8,162 nucleotides of DNA from Halobacteriaceae archaeon Tc-Br11_E2g27 (GCA_001564135.1 LKNH01000111.1:1-8162); one strand, 5' to 3'; numbered from the stretch's first letter, positions 1-6,672 are shown. Translations and numbers: made by a program. The notes: a model not told the origin generated them from the sequence alone.

Positions 1-189
1 CGATTTCCGTGATGACGAGACGCTCCGCGTCTCGAACCACTTGACCCCGAGGTCGTTGACTGGCGAACGTTTTGGTTGCGAAATTCTACCTTCGCAGATT
101 CTTTTTTGCCCACGTAAGAAACATCCAACCAAATCAATTCCGTTGAAGGAATAAACAATCTTTAATTCATGCCTACGTGAGAATTATAT
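1..189. other. Left-edge stretch with no supported gene
   Basis: No convincing gene is seen here. Short open stretches run to the window edge on both strands: plus frame 2, open to a TAA at 149-151, and a minus frame with a GTG at 113-111. None shows a recognisable domain. A perfect 8-bp dyad with a three-base loop lies at 16-34 (arms CGAGACGC and GCGTCTCG). A run of six T on the plus strand at 102-107 could be a terminator of a plus-strand gene that ends at or before the left edge. The stretch from 120 to 189 is clearly AT-rich, like intergenic DNA downstream of the FKBP gene. Confidence 0.4.
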
Positions 190-681
190 TTATGATTCGT
201 CTTCACTGCTTGGTTCGACATCCACGACTTCAATTTCGAAACGGAGCAGTTCGCCGGCGAGTTCGTGGTTATAATCAACGATAACAGTCTCTTCGTCGTA
301 GTCGGTTACGCGCCCAAATAGTCCCGTTTCGGTTTTCACCTCGAATCCCTCTTTGAGTTCGCGGTGACCGAGCATGTTTTCGAAGGCATCCCGCTCGTAT
401 TCGCCGATTTTGTCCTCGTTGTACGGGCCGTAGGCCTGTTCCGGTGGGACTTCTATCATTGTCTGGTCGCCGATATCCATCTCCCGGAGGCCATCTTCGA
501 GTCCAGGGATGACGTTTCCTTCGCCGAGTTCGATGGTGAGCGGTTCGAAGATTCGGTCGGGATTTTCGTCTGCGAGGCCGACTTCCTCAGCGTACTCGGC
601 ATCCGAAGTATCGAAGACGGTACCGTCTTCCAGTCGGCCGACGTATTCGACTGTGATTTTGTCGCCGTCGGAGTGAGTCAT
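190..681 (-). CDS. SlyD-like FKBP-type peptidyl-prolyl cis-trans isomerase
   Basis: A 163-residue cytoplasmic prolyl isomerase and probable folding chaperone; family members catalyse cis-trans isomerisation of Xaa-Pro bonds. The FKBP core starts at once (ITVEYVGRLEDGTVFDTS, residues 9-26) and continues with LGEGNVIPGLEDGL (52-65) and the EVPPEQAYGPY segment (77-87). An insert-in-flap domain follows (about 88-140) and ends in DYNHELAGELLRFEIEV (136-152), which matches the DxNHxLAG signature of SlyD-like proteins. The stretch around 27-46 (EYAEEVGLADENPDRIFEPL) is the usual archaeal loop insertion. The tail is acidic, with no histidine-rich metal-binding tail as in E. coli SlyD. I chose the ATG at 681, not the upstream ATG at 753, because the FKBP fold begins right after it and a TATA-like box sits at the leaderless distance. 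It is divergent from mutL. The family call is secure; the partner proteins are unknown. Confidence 0.93.
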   Translation of the reverse strand: MTHSDGDKITVEYVGRLEDGTVFDTSDAEYAEEVGLADENPDRIFEPLTIELGEGNVIPGLEDGLREMDIGDQTMIEVPPEQAYGPYNEDKIGEYERDAFENMLGHRELKEGFEVKTETGLFGRVTDYDEETVIVDYNHELAGELLRFEIEVVDVEPSSEDES

Positions 682-702
682 AGGTGAGAGTGTGGCCTCG
701 CC

Positions 703-710
703 ATACATAA
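703..710 (-). promoter_or_regulatory. TATA-like box of the FKBP gene
   Basis: On the minus strand this reads TTATGTAT, centred about 26 bases before the ATG at 681. That distance fits a leaderless archaeal transcript and supports the shorter start. Confidence 0.5.
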
Positions 711-786
711 GCCACCTGTTGGAGGCTGTCCCGTCCGTGGGCCGACAGCACAATCAACAAGTCATTCGGCGCGGAAGAGAGTGTCA

Positions 787-2877
787 ATGACGACACCCGA
801 GTCGGGCGAGATTCGCAAACTGGACTCACAGACCGTCGAGCGCATCGCCGCCGGCGAGGTTGTCGAACGACCGGCCTCTGCAGTCAAAGAACTCGTTGAA
901 AACAGCCTTGATGCGGATGCTTCGAGAATTTCTGTCACCGTCAGGGATGGTGGAACTGCGGGCATTACGGTGAGTGACGACGGTCACGGTATGGACGAAA
1001 AAGCGCTCCGTCGAGCCGTCGAAAAACATACGACGAGCAAGATTCGTGATATCGACGACCTGGAAGCTGGTGTGGGAACGCTCGGATTTCGCGGCGAAGC
1101 ACTCTATGCAATTGGTGCCGTCTCACGGCTCACCATCACGAGCAGACCCCGTGGCGCTTCTCAGGGGACGAAACTGACCGTCGAAGGTGGCGAGGTAACG
1201 GACGTCTCCCCCGCCGGCTGTCCCGAGGGCACAACCGTCGAGGTGACTGACCTCTTTTATAACGTGCCTGCCCGCCGTAAATATCTCAAACAGGAGACGA
1301 CCGAGTTTGCTCACGTGAATACGGTCGTGACGAATTACGCGCTTGCCAACCCTGACAGAGCCGTCTCGCTGACCCACAACGACCGCGAGACATTCGCCAC
1401 AAACGGCACTGGAAACCTTCAAGAGACGATTCTCTCTGTCTATGGCCGAGAAGTCGCAGAGTCGATGATACCAGTTGACGTAACCGTCGACGGGCTGCCG
1501 GATGGACCCCTTGATGGAATCTCCGGGCTCGTGAGCCACCCGGAAACGAACCGGGCAAGCCGGGACTATCTCTCGACGTTTGTCAACAGCCGATACGTGA
1601 CGGCCTCGACTGTCCGTGATGCTGTCGTAGACGCCTACGGGGGACAGCTTGGCCCCGACAGATATCCGTTCACGGTCCTATTTCTAGACCTTGACCCTGC
1701 AACCGTCGACGTGAACGTCCACCCGCGAAAGCTTGAGGTCAGATTCGCAGACAGCGATGGAGTCCGTGAGCAAGTCGAGACGGCTATTTCGGATGCACTT
1801 CTGGATTCGGGGCTGGTCCGTACGGCCGCACCACGGGGACAATCGGCCCCCGAACAGACTGAAATCATCCCGGAGCAAACTGACGCGAACTCGTCAACAA
1901 CTGATACAGAGCCGTCGACTGCTGCCAAGGAGACATCGGAGATGGAGGGTGGATTTCCAACAGAACGGTCAATCGGTCCGGGAGAAATCAGGTCACAGCC
2001 GAATACCCCGTCCAACACTGCCCAGGAGTCGTCTTCCAGTCACGGGCCATCTCCACAGCAACACGAACCCACGGCCACGACTAAGACTGAGGAGCAGTTC
2101 AGCGCTGAGACTCAAACTGAGCCCCCGACGGGAGACAACACTGCGGAGACAGGAGTAGACCGTTCCCACTCTGATTCGTCAGCGCCCTCAACTGCTGACG
2201 CCGAACGCAAATTCAAACAGTCCGGAACACAGGCACAACTCGACGGACAGGAGGTAGCGGAGACAGAACAGTTTGACTCGTTGCCGGCAATGCGGATTCT
2301 CGGTCAGCTTCAGGATACCTACCTCGTCGCGGAGACGGCGGATGGGCTGGTACTGGTTGACCAGCATGCCGCTGATGAGCGAATCAATTACGAACGTCTG
2401 AAAGAGTCATTTGCCGGTGAGACCACGACACAGGCGCTGGCAGACCCTGTCGAACTTGAACTGACCGCAAGAGAGACAGAACTATTCGCCACGCAGCAGG
2501 ATGCGCTTTCCCGGCTTGGCTTCCAGGCCACACAGGTTGAAGACCGGAGAGTCAGGGTTAGTACGGCCCCATCTTTGATTGCCGAGACAGCAGGTCCCGA
2601 ACTCGTCCGAGATATCCTTGGTGAACTTGCTTCGGGGGAAACACAGGCGGCAGAGACAGTTGAGGCGACTGTCGATGGGCTACTTGGTGACCTTGCCTGC
2701 TACCCGTCCGTGACTGGGAACACGTCCCTAACCGAGGGGTCCGTCCGGGAGCTCCTGGGAGCACTTGATTCATGTGACAATCCGTATGCCTGTCCGCACG
2801 GCAGACCCGTACTTATCGAGTTTGGAATGGACGAAATCGAAGCCCGGTTCGAGCGAGATTATCCCGGGCATCAGTGA
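787..2877 (+). CDS. mutL: DNA mismatch repair protein MutL, endonuclease type
   Basis: A 696-residue MutL, the ATP-driven matchmaker of mismatch repair that acts with MutS. The N-terminal GHKL ATPase domain (about 1-330) shows motif I VKELVENSLDADA (catalytic Glu35 and Mg-binding Asn39), motif II DDGHGM (64-69) and motif III GFRGEAL. A Ser/Thr/Glu/Gln-rich linker without predicted fold spans about 350-500. The C-terminal dimerisation domain begins at MRILGQLQDTYLV and carries DQHAADERINYE (Asp525 onward), which fits the DQHA(X)2E(X)4E metal-binding endonuclease motif. It also has CPHGRP and a terminal FxR-like FER. By known family rules this is a nicking MutL, unlike E. coli MutL. The ATG at 787 is preferred; a GTG at 781 would add only two residues. 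No mutS is adjacent: the left neighbour is a divergent FKBP gene and the right neighbour is convergent. Confidence 0.96.
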   Translation: MTTPESGEIRKLDSQTVERIAAGEVVERPASAVKELVENSLDADASRISVTVRDGGTAGITVSDDGHGMDEKALRRAVEKHTTSKIRDIDDLEAGVGTLGFRGEALYAIGAVSRLTITSRPRGASQGTKLTVEGGEVTDVSPAGCPEGTTVEVTDLFYNVPARRKYLKQETTEFAHVNTVVTNYALANPDRAVSLTHNDRETFATNGTGNLQETILSVYGREVAESMIPVDVTVDGLPDGPLDGISGLVSHPETNRASRDYLSTFVNSRYVTASTVRDAVVDAYGGQLGPDRYPFTVLFLDLDPATVDVNVHPRKLEVRFADSDGVREQVETAISDALLDSGLVRTAAPRGQSAPEQTEIIPEQTDANSSTTDTEPSTAAKETSEMEGGFPTERSIGPGEIRSQPNTPSNTAQESSSSHGPSPQQHEPTATTKTEEQFSAETQTEPPTGDNTAETGVDRSHSDSSAPSTADAERKFKQSGTQAQLDGQEVAETEQFDSLPAMRILGQLQDTYLVAETADGLVLVDQHAADERINYERLKESFAGETTTQALADPVELELTARETELFATQQDALSRLGFQATQVEDRRVRVSTAPSLIAETAGPELVRDILGELASGETQAAETVEATVDGLLGDLACYPSVTGNTSLTEGSVRELLGALDSCDNPYACPHGRPVLIEFGMDEIEARFERDYPGHQ

Positions 2878-2881
2878 AAAA
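2877..2881 (-). terminator. T-run terminator candidate for the 73-residue gene
   Basis: Five T on the minus strand, 17-21 bases past the stop of the minus-strand small gene and overlapping the last base of the mutL stop codon. Archaeal termination often needs only a T run. The assignment rests on position and composition alone. Confidence 0.25.
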
Positions 2882-2897
2882 TCGGTACCCGCTTCTG

Positions 2898-3119
2898 TTA
2901 CTCCAGTCCGTAATCCGCGAGCGAGTGATAATGCTGCCAGTAGCCCGTGACAGCATCGAGGTCGAATGTAAGCGACCCATCAGCGAGTTCCAGAGCAACC
3001 TCCTCTTCACCGATTTCAGTGTCGTGGAGATGCAGTTCCAGCGGCATCTCAAACTCCTCTACTTTGACCATCAGTTCGCCGTTTGCCTCAAGTTCCGAGC
3101 GCAGCGTTTCTGCTTTCAT
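2898..3119 (-). CDS. Small acidic protein, unrecognised
   Basis: A 73-residue protein whose family I do not recognise. It starts MKAETLRSELEANGEL, has an amphipathic, probably beta-rich middle with repeated LELHLHD and VALELADG-like strands, and ends in an aromatic/histidine cluster, GYWQHYHSLADYGLE. It is strongly acidic, has no membrane segment or signal peptide, and no cysteines. Evidence that it is real: a clean ATG start, a halophile-like composition, a TATA-like box on its own strand at 3152-3160, and a tight fit between mutL (20 bases tail to tail) and a divergent promoter region. The amphipathic strand pattern suggests a small cytoplasmic fold. No function can be assigned. Confidence 0.75.
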   Translation of the reverse strand: MKAETLRSELEANGELMVKVEEFEMPLELHLHDTEIGEEEVALELADGSLTFDLDAVTGYWQHYHSLADYGLE

Positions 3120-3151
3120 TGGTATCCAACTGAGTATTCGCTGCGGACCAC

Positions 3152-3160
3152 AATAAATAA
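3152..3160 (-). promoter_or_regulatory. TATA-like box of the 73-residue gene
   Basis: The minus strand reads TTATTTATT, centred about 37 bases before the ATG at 3119. This would give a short leader of about ten bases rather than a strictly leaderless transcript. Confidence 0.45.
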
Positions 3161-3199
3161 CGTGACAAATCTAACTAATTGAAGATAACTGTACTGGGG

Positions 3200-3225
3200 T
3201 CTGGACAACGCTGTCCTCGTCCAGA
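3200..3225. promoter_or_regulatory. Inverted repeat before the repeat-protein promoter, possible operator
   Basis: Arms TCTGGAC (3200-3206) and GTCCAGA (3219-3225) are perfectly complementary across a 12-base spacer. A second, smaller dyad is nested and offset: GGACA (3203-3207) and TGTCC (3212-3216). The element sits just upstream of the TATA-like box of the 3258 gene, where a dimeric regulator could act. This is inferred from symmetry and position only. Confidence 0.25.
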
Positions 3226-3228
3226 ACG

Positions 3229-3237
3229 ACTTAACAC
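3229..3237 (+). promoter_or_regulatory. TATA-like box of the repeat membrane protein gene
   Basis: ACTTAACAC is centred about 25 bases before the ATG at 3258, the expected distance for a leaderless haloarchaeal transcript. Confidence 0.5.
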
Positions 3238-3257
3238 TTGGCGACCAAACCACCAGT

Positions 3258-4181
3258 ATGGACCCTGTTCGTGTTGATGCAGTCATTGACCTGAGTTATG
3301 GCATTTTGATTCTTATCGCGCTGGTGTTGATGATCCAACTCGGCGGGATGGTCGGTATTGCCTTTGGAATCGGTGTGTTGCTCGCTTACGGGTTGCACGT
3401 TGTCTGGAAGATGGCCCGGTTTGACCCCGAGTGGATGACGCGCGTTGAGGCAACTGTCGAGGATGCCGTCGAGAAACAGGTCGGCAAGGAAGTCGAAAAG
3501 AGCGTCGGTGAAACCGTCGAAAAAACGGTCGGTGAGCAAGTCGAAAAGAGCGTTGGGGAACAGGTTGAAAAGAGCGTTGGTGAGACCGTCGGCAAGGAAG
3601 TCGAAAAGACGGTTGGGAAAGAGGTCGAACGGAGCGTCGAGGATGCGGTCTCAAAGCAGGTTGAAGGGACGGTGAAGGAAACGGTCGAGGAAACTGCAGA
3701 AGAGACGGTGAAAGCGACAGTGGAAGAGGCTGCTGAGGAGACAGTGAAAGCGACAGTAGAGGAAGCTGTTGAGGAGACGGCAAAAGAAAAAGTCGAAGAG
3801 ACAGCGGAGGAGAAGGTGAAAGAGACTGTTGAGGAGAAAGTCGATGAAACCGTTGAAGAGAAAGTTGGCGAAACCGTTGAAGAGAAAGTTGGCGAAACCG
3901 TTGAAGAGAAAGTTGGCGAAACCGTTGAAGAGAAGGTTGACGAGACTGTTGAAGAGAAAGTTGGCGAAACCGTTGAAGAGAAGGTTGACGAGACTGTTGA
4001 GGAGAAAGTTGATGAAACGGTTGAAGAGAAGGTGAAAGAGACTGCCGAAGAAACGGTCAAGGAGACAGTCGAAGAGACTGTTGATGAGACCGTCGAGGAG
4101 CGTGTAGAAGCAACGGTCGAGGAGAAAGTAGAGGAGGTCGCCGAGACGGAAGAATCATCGAAAGCAGAAGACGATTCCTGA
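3258..4181 (+). CDS. Two-helix membrane protein with 59 tandem Val-x-x-x tetrads
   Basis: A 307-residue protein of unknown function. Residues about 12-50 form a hydrophobic hairpin of two membrane segments (LSYGILILIALVLMIQLG, then GMVGIAFGIGVLLAYGLHVVW), followed by a basic/aromatic edge, KMARFDPEW. From Val63 to about residue 298 every fourth residue is Val (sometimes Ala), in 59 tetrads such as VEKS, VGET, VEEK, VDET and VKET, without one skipped residue. The tail is ESSKAEDDS. The helix-friendly Glu/Lys content suggests a long rod, probably cytoplasmic, tethered by the hairpin. The strict spacing of 4.0 differs from heptad (3.5) or hendecad (3.67) coiled coils. The first half uses varied tetrads, mostly with GTC valines; the second half is a near-perfect DNA repeat, mostly with GTT valines, which suggests recent expansion. 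The start is set by the TATA-like box. Domain-free repeat proteins of this kind are often annotated as hypothetical. Confidence 0.85.
   Translation: MDPVRVDAVIDLSYGILILIALVLMIQLGGMVGIAFGIGVLLAYGLHVVWKMARFDPEWMTRVEATVEDAVEKQVGKEVEKSVGETVEKTVGEQVEKSVGEQVEKSVGETVGKEVEKTVGKEVERSVEDAVSKQVEGTVKETVEETAEETVKATVEEAAEETVKATVEEAVEETAKEKVEETAEEKVKETVEEKVDETVEEKVGETVEEKVGETVEEKVGETVEEKVDETVEEKVGETVEEKVDETVEEKVDETVEEKVKETAEETVKETVEETVDETVEERVEATVEEKVEEVAETEESSKAEDDS
3828..4043 (+). repeat. 24-base tandem repeat inside the tetrad protein gene
   Basis: Nine in-frame units of 24 bases, each coding for two tetrads (VEEK plus VGET, VDET or VKET). The units starting at 3852, 3876 and 3900 are identical, and the one at 3948 matches them. 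Units at 3924 and 3972 match each other and differ from the first set at a few positions (GGT for AGT-type changes, GAC for GGC). The alternation of two variants suggests unequal exchange or slippage involving 48-base blocks. Confidence 0.85.
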
Positions 4182-4215
4182 TGACCCACCGGTGAAACTC
4201 CGGGCTGTCTCGCTG

Positions 4216-4220
4216 TTTTT
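4216..4220 (+). terminator. T-run terminator candidate after the repeat protein gene
   Basis: Five T on the plus strand about 35 bases past the stop codon, after a GC-rich stretch. This is consistent with archaeal T-run termination and with separate transcription of the next gene. Confidence 0.3.
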
Positions 4221-4292
4221 CCTGTTGACCGTTGCATCTCCTATTTAATTGGCACCAGTCAGTTGCCTGTTTGTCTGTCTGTTGACACACAG

Positions 4293-4300
4293 GATTAAGC
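4293..4300 (+). promoter_or_regulatory. TATA-like box of the PfkB-like gene
   Basis: GATTAAGC is centred about 27 bases before the ATG at 4324 and decides that start over an in-frame TTG at 4249. A second AT-rich box (TATTTAATT, 4242-4250) lies further upstream and could drive a transcript with a leader. Confidence 0.45.
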
Positions 4301-4323
4301 CCCTTGGTGTGGATTTGGAAGAT

Positions 4324-5292
4324 ATGACGGAACTGGTAACTGTGGGGGAAACTCCGTTGCGTTTTTCACCGCCGAACAACCAGCGACTGGTCTCCGCTCG
4401 GGAGACGTCACTGTATGCCGACGGCATGAGTAGCAACGTCGCTATTACCGCACAACAACTTGGAGCAGAGACGCTCTGGCTGTCACGACTGCCTGACACG
4501 CCGCTTGGCCAACGGGTCGTCAAACAGGTGCAAGAACATGGCGTCGAGACCGATATCACCTGGACACGCGATGAGACAAACCGGCAAGGACTGGTCTTTC
4601 ACGAATCAGGTGTGACACCGCGTGCGAGTCAGCAGTGGCACGACCGGGGAGACGTGGCGTTTGCCTATTCCTCGCCCAGCGATTTCCCGATGAACGTCGT
4701 TCAGGATACTGAAATCCTCTTTACTGACCTCAGCACCGCTGTGCTTTCGAAGCAGTCCGCCGAAACGCTCCAGGCGCTGTTGCGCGCGAGCAGTGGTGGT
4801 GGGGCACTCACAGCAATCGGCATCGATTATGCACCTGAGTTGGCCTCTGTCGAGTCCTACCGTGGCGTCTTTGATGGCCTTTCCCCGGAGATTGACGCGG
4901 TCTTTGCCAACGAAGCAGACGCTCGAACGATTTTGGACCAGACGGGTGGCGCACGGGAGCTTGCAAACCTCCTTGCAGCCGAGTATGACCTCGATATCGC
5001 CGTTGTTACGCGCTCCGAACGCGGTGCCGTTGCGTTGCGTAACTCGCCGGGAACGAACATCATCCACGAACGTGACGCTATTGAAACCGATGCGGTTGAC
5101 CCAACGGGCGCACGGTCCGCCTTTATCGGCGCATTCCTCGAAGAACATCTCCGCGAAGCTGATACCGCACGTGCGCTAAGCGTTGCGGTCGCCAGTGCCA
5201 TTCTCACACGAACAGTGACTGGCCCGTACTACAACGCGACGGATGACGAACTCGAATCGCTCGTCGAGGATGTCATCAACCACTCGAAATGA
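4324..5292 (+). CDS. PfkB-family, KDG-kinase-like protein with degenerate active site
   Basis: A 322-residue ribokinase/PfkB-fold protein, most like haloarchaeal 2-keto-3-deoxygluconate kinases (KdgK): it starts MTELVTVGETPLRFSPPNNQ and has SNVAITAQQLG, RLPDTPLGQRVV and AVVTRSERGAVAL in the family order. The C-terminal PfkB signature, normally DPxGTGDAF or DTTGAGDAF, reads DPTGARSAF (residues 259-267). The catalytic base Asp is Ser265 and the preceding anion-hole Gly is Arg264. Other changes are DG for GG before the SNVA motif (33-34), IDYAPEL where KdgK has LNYRxxL (substrate Arg lost), and QWHDR where a Tyr is usual (VxYxR). The reading frame is intact and of normal length, so this looks like a maintained pseudokinase, not a decayed gene. 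It may bind a sugar acid or nucleotide as a sensor or scaffold; that is inference. It has its own promoter and is not in an operon with sugar genes. Confidence 0.85.
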   Translation: MTELVTVGETPLRFSPPNNQRLVSARETSLYADGMSSNVAITAQQLGAETLWLSRLPDTPLGQRVVKQVQEHGVETDITWTRDETNRQGLVFHESGVTPRASQQWHDRGDVAFAYSSPSDFPMNVVQDTEILFTDLSTAVLSKQSAETLQALLRASSGGGALTAIGIDYAPELASVESYRGVFDGLSPEIDAVFANEADARTILDQTGGARELANLLAAEYDLDIAVVTRSERGAVALRNSPGTNIIHERDAIETDAVDPTGARSAFIGAFLEEHLREADTARALSVAVASAILTRTVTGPYYNATDDELESLVEDVINHSK

Positions 5293-5309
5293 AACATCCG
5301 GATTGTTTC
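5291..5309 (+). terminator. Stem-loop at the end of the PfkB-like gene
   Basis: Arms GAAACA (5291-5296) and TGTTTC (5304-5309) pair around a loop that itself contains the palindrome ATCCGGAT. It begins within the stop codon. It could aid 3'-end formation or protect the transcript. No long T run follows, so the terminator label is tentative. Confidence 0.25.
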
Positions 5310-5339
5310 CTGCCAACAAAACAAAAGTAGCCGGTACGC

Positions 5340-5348
5340 ATTTAACGG
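5340..5348 (+). promoter_or_regulatory. TATA-like box of the secreted protein gene
   Basis: ATTTAACGG is centred about 26 bases before the ATG at 5369. It fits a leaderless transcript and supports the start that opens directly with a signal peptide. Confidence 0.5.
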
Positions 5349-5368
5349 TCCTCCCTGTGTATACACCC

Positions 5369-6643
5369 ATGAACCGTTTGCTCGTACTGGTAACGTGTCT
5401 CGGACTCGCGACCCTTGCACTCGTCGCTGTTGGCCCTGCTGCTGCCGATGAAGTGACGGTCGACGTGACCGTCGTTGACCAGGATGGAGAGCCAATTGAT
5501 GAGCGCGTCACGCTGCTGGTTGAATGGGATGATGATTCCAAGGAGGTAGAAACGAGCTCTGGTGGGAGCGCTCTTGTGGATGTCCCTGAAGGTGAAGATA
5601 TTGAATTTACTATCGAACACGATGATTACGTTCGGAACGTCCCGTTAATTGTCGAGGATGCAACCATCCCTGACGGTGAATCACGACTCGAAGTCGACCT
5701 TGATGTTTCGCTTGCTGGCACGGCCGATATCACCGTTGAAGATGGTGGCTTACCGGTCGAGGGTGTTGAGCTAACCGCCACTGACCCAGAGGAGGACCGC
5801 TTCGAGGAGGTCGTTGAAACTGACGAGAACGGACAGGCGACGCTCGAACGACTCGAACAGCGTAATTACACCGTTGAAACGTCCAAAGAGGGGTATTTCG
5901 ATACCGAGAATACGGTCGCAATTACTGCTGAATCGGTAAGCGATACCCTCGAAATCGAAACCGGCGAGGTCAGAGTTGACTTCCTCGTGCAGGATGACCA
6001 CTTTGAAACACCTGAGCCAGTTGCCGATGCGAGCGTCGAAATCATCGGCGACTCGACGATTACCACCAGAAGCGACGGGACACGCGGCATCGACCTCGCC
6101 GTGAACACCGAGTACGATGTTGAAGTAAGCAAAGATGGCTACGATACCGTCACAGAAACGGTCTCAGTACTTGAAGAAGACGAGCAATTTAACCTCTCTA
6201 TCCAGCGAACGCCTTCACTCTCACTCACTGCGCTCGCTGATGAGATTGTTGCTGGGCAATCCACAGTTGTGACGGTGACAAACGTCTACGATGAGCCAGT
6301 TCCGAACGCGACGGTCGGCGTTGATGGAGAGGGACAGGCCGAAACTGACGCGGAAGGGACGGCAATTGTCACTCTCGACTCACCAGGCGAACAGCATATC
6401 ACGGCTTCCATCGATGGGCTGGAGACTGAACTTCCGGTACAGGTCTACGACGTGAGCGAGCTTGATGATGAGGATGAAACGGATGAGACGGACGATGCTG
6501 ACGACGCTGATGATGCTGACGACGCTGACGACGCTGATGATGCTGACGACGCTGACGACGATGGTCCTGGATTCGGCCCACTGGTAGCGATTGGTGCAGT
6601 ACTCGGGGCAGCGGCTGTTGCGCTCTCCAAACGTCGTGAGTAA
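5369..6643 (+). CDS. Secreted surface protein with Ig-like/PEGA-like domains and PGF-CTERM anchor
   Basis: A 424-residue exported protein. Residues 1-26 are a Sec signal peptide (MNRLLVLVTC, hydrophobic core, AAA before Asp27). Then come about four beta-sandwich repeats of the carboxypeptidase-regulatory/PEGA/Ig-like type: roughly 28-112, 115-195 (VEGVELTAT, DENGQATL, YTVETSKEGY), 198-282 (VADASVEI, YDVEVSKDGY) and 288-368 (VPNATVGVDGEGQAETDAEGTA). A very acidic linker with seven DDA units follows (from residue 375). The end, PGFGPLVAIGAVLGAAAV plus ALSKRRE, is a PGF-CTERM signal: by known biology archaeosortase ArtA cleaves near PGF and the protein is lipid-anchored outside. Three N-glycosylation sequons are visible (NYT, NLS, NAT). 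The ATG at 5369 is chosen because an in-frame upstream ATG (5243) lies inside the kinase gene and would bury the signal peptide. No catalytic motif is seen; the role is probably adhesive or structural. Confidence 0.88.
   Translation: MNRLLVLVTCLGLATLALVAVGPAAADEVTVDVTVVDQDGEPIDERVTLLVEWDDDSKEVETSSGGSALVDVPEGEDIEFTIEHDDYVRNVPLIVEDATIPDGESRLEVDLDVSLAGTADITVEDGGLPVEGVELTATDPEEDRFEEVVETDENGQATLERLEQRNYTVETSKEGYFDTENTVAITAESVSDTLEIETGEVRVDFLVQDDHFETPEPVADASVEIIGDSTITTRSDGTRGIDLAVNTEYDVEVSKDGYDTVTETVSVLEEDEQFNLSIQRTPSLSLTALADEIVAGQSTVVTVTNVYDEPVPNATVGVDGEGQAETDAEGTAIVTLDSPGEQHITASIDGLETELPVQVYDVSELDDEDETDETDDADDADDADDADDADDADDADDDGPGFGPLVAIGAVLGAAAVALSKRRE
6491..6553 (+). repeat. Seven 9-base units coding Asp-Asp-Ala
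   Basis: Seven DDA codon triplets in tandem, followed by DDD and the PGF motif. Aspartate codons alternate between GAC-GAC and GAT-GAT pairs, so the DNA repeat is imperfect while the protein repeat is perfect. It forms the acidic stalk next to the membrane anchor and is a likely site of copy-number change. Confidence 0.8.
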
Positions 6644-6672
6644 ATACTGCGTTTTGTCTCCGGTTTGCGTGG

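Noticed and set aside
40..52. A 13-base match to the loop and one arm of the hairpin at 8053-8065, suggesting a second element end
   Set aside because: A match of this length between two places in 8 kb is expected about once by chance, and no hairpin or junction is seen at 40-52.
1..113. Possible gene on the minus strand starting with GTG at 113, or a gene end on the plus strand
   Set aside because: Both are open to the edge, but composition signals conflict between frames and no domain is recognisable in so short a stretch.
3444..4154. CRISPR-like array
   Set aside because: The 24-base repeats are directly adjacent, without unique spacers, and stay in frame in a coding sequence.
3386..4237. 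Long minus-strand open frame (283 codons) of Ser/Thr/Val/Phe repeats opposite the tetrad gene
   Set aside because: It is the mirror of the purine-rich repeat, where stop codons rarely arise. Its composition is unlike a halophile protein, and the plus frame has membrane segments and a promoter.
4249..4323. N-terminal extension of the PfkB-like protein from a TTG
   Set aside because: The family N-terminus (TELVTVGE) starts at 4324, and the extension covers the probable promoter.
5243..5368. In-frame N-terminal extension of the secreted protein
   Set aside because: It overlaps the end of the PfkB-like gene, would hide the signal peptide, and the TATA-like box points to 5369.
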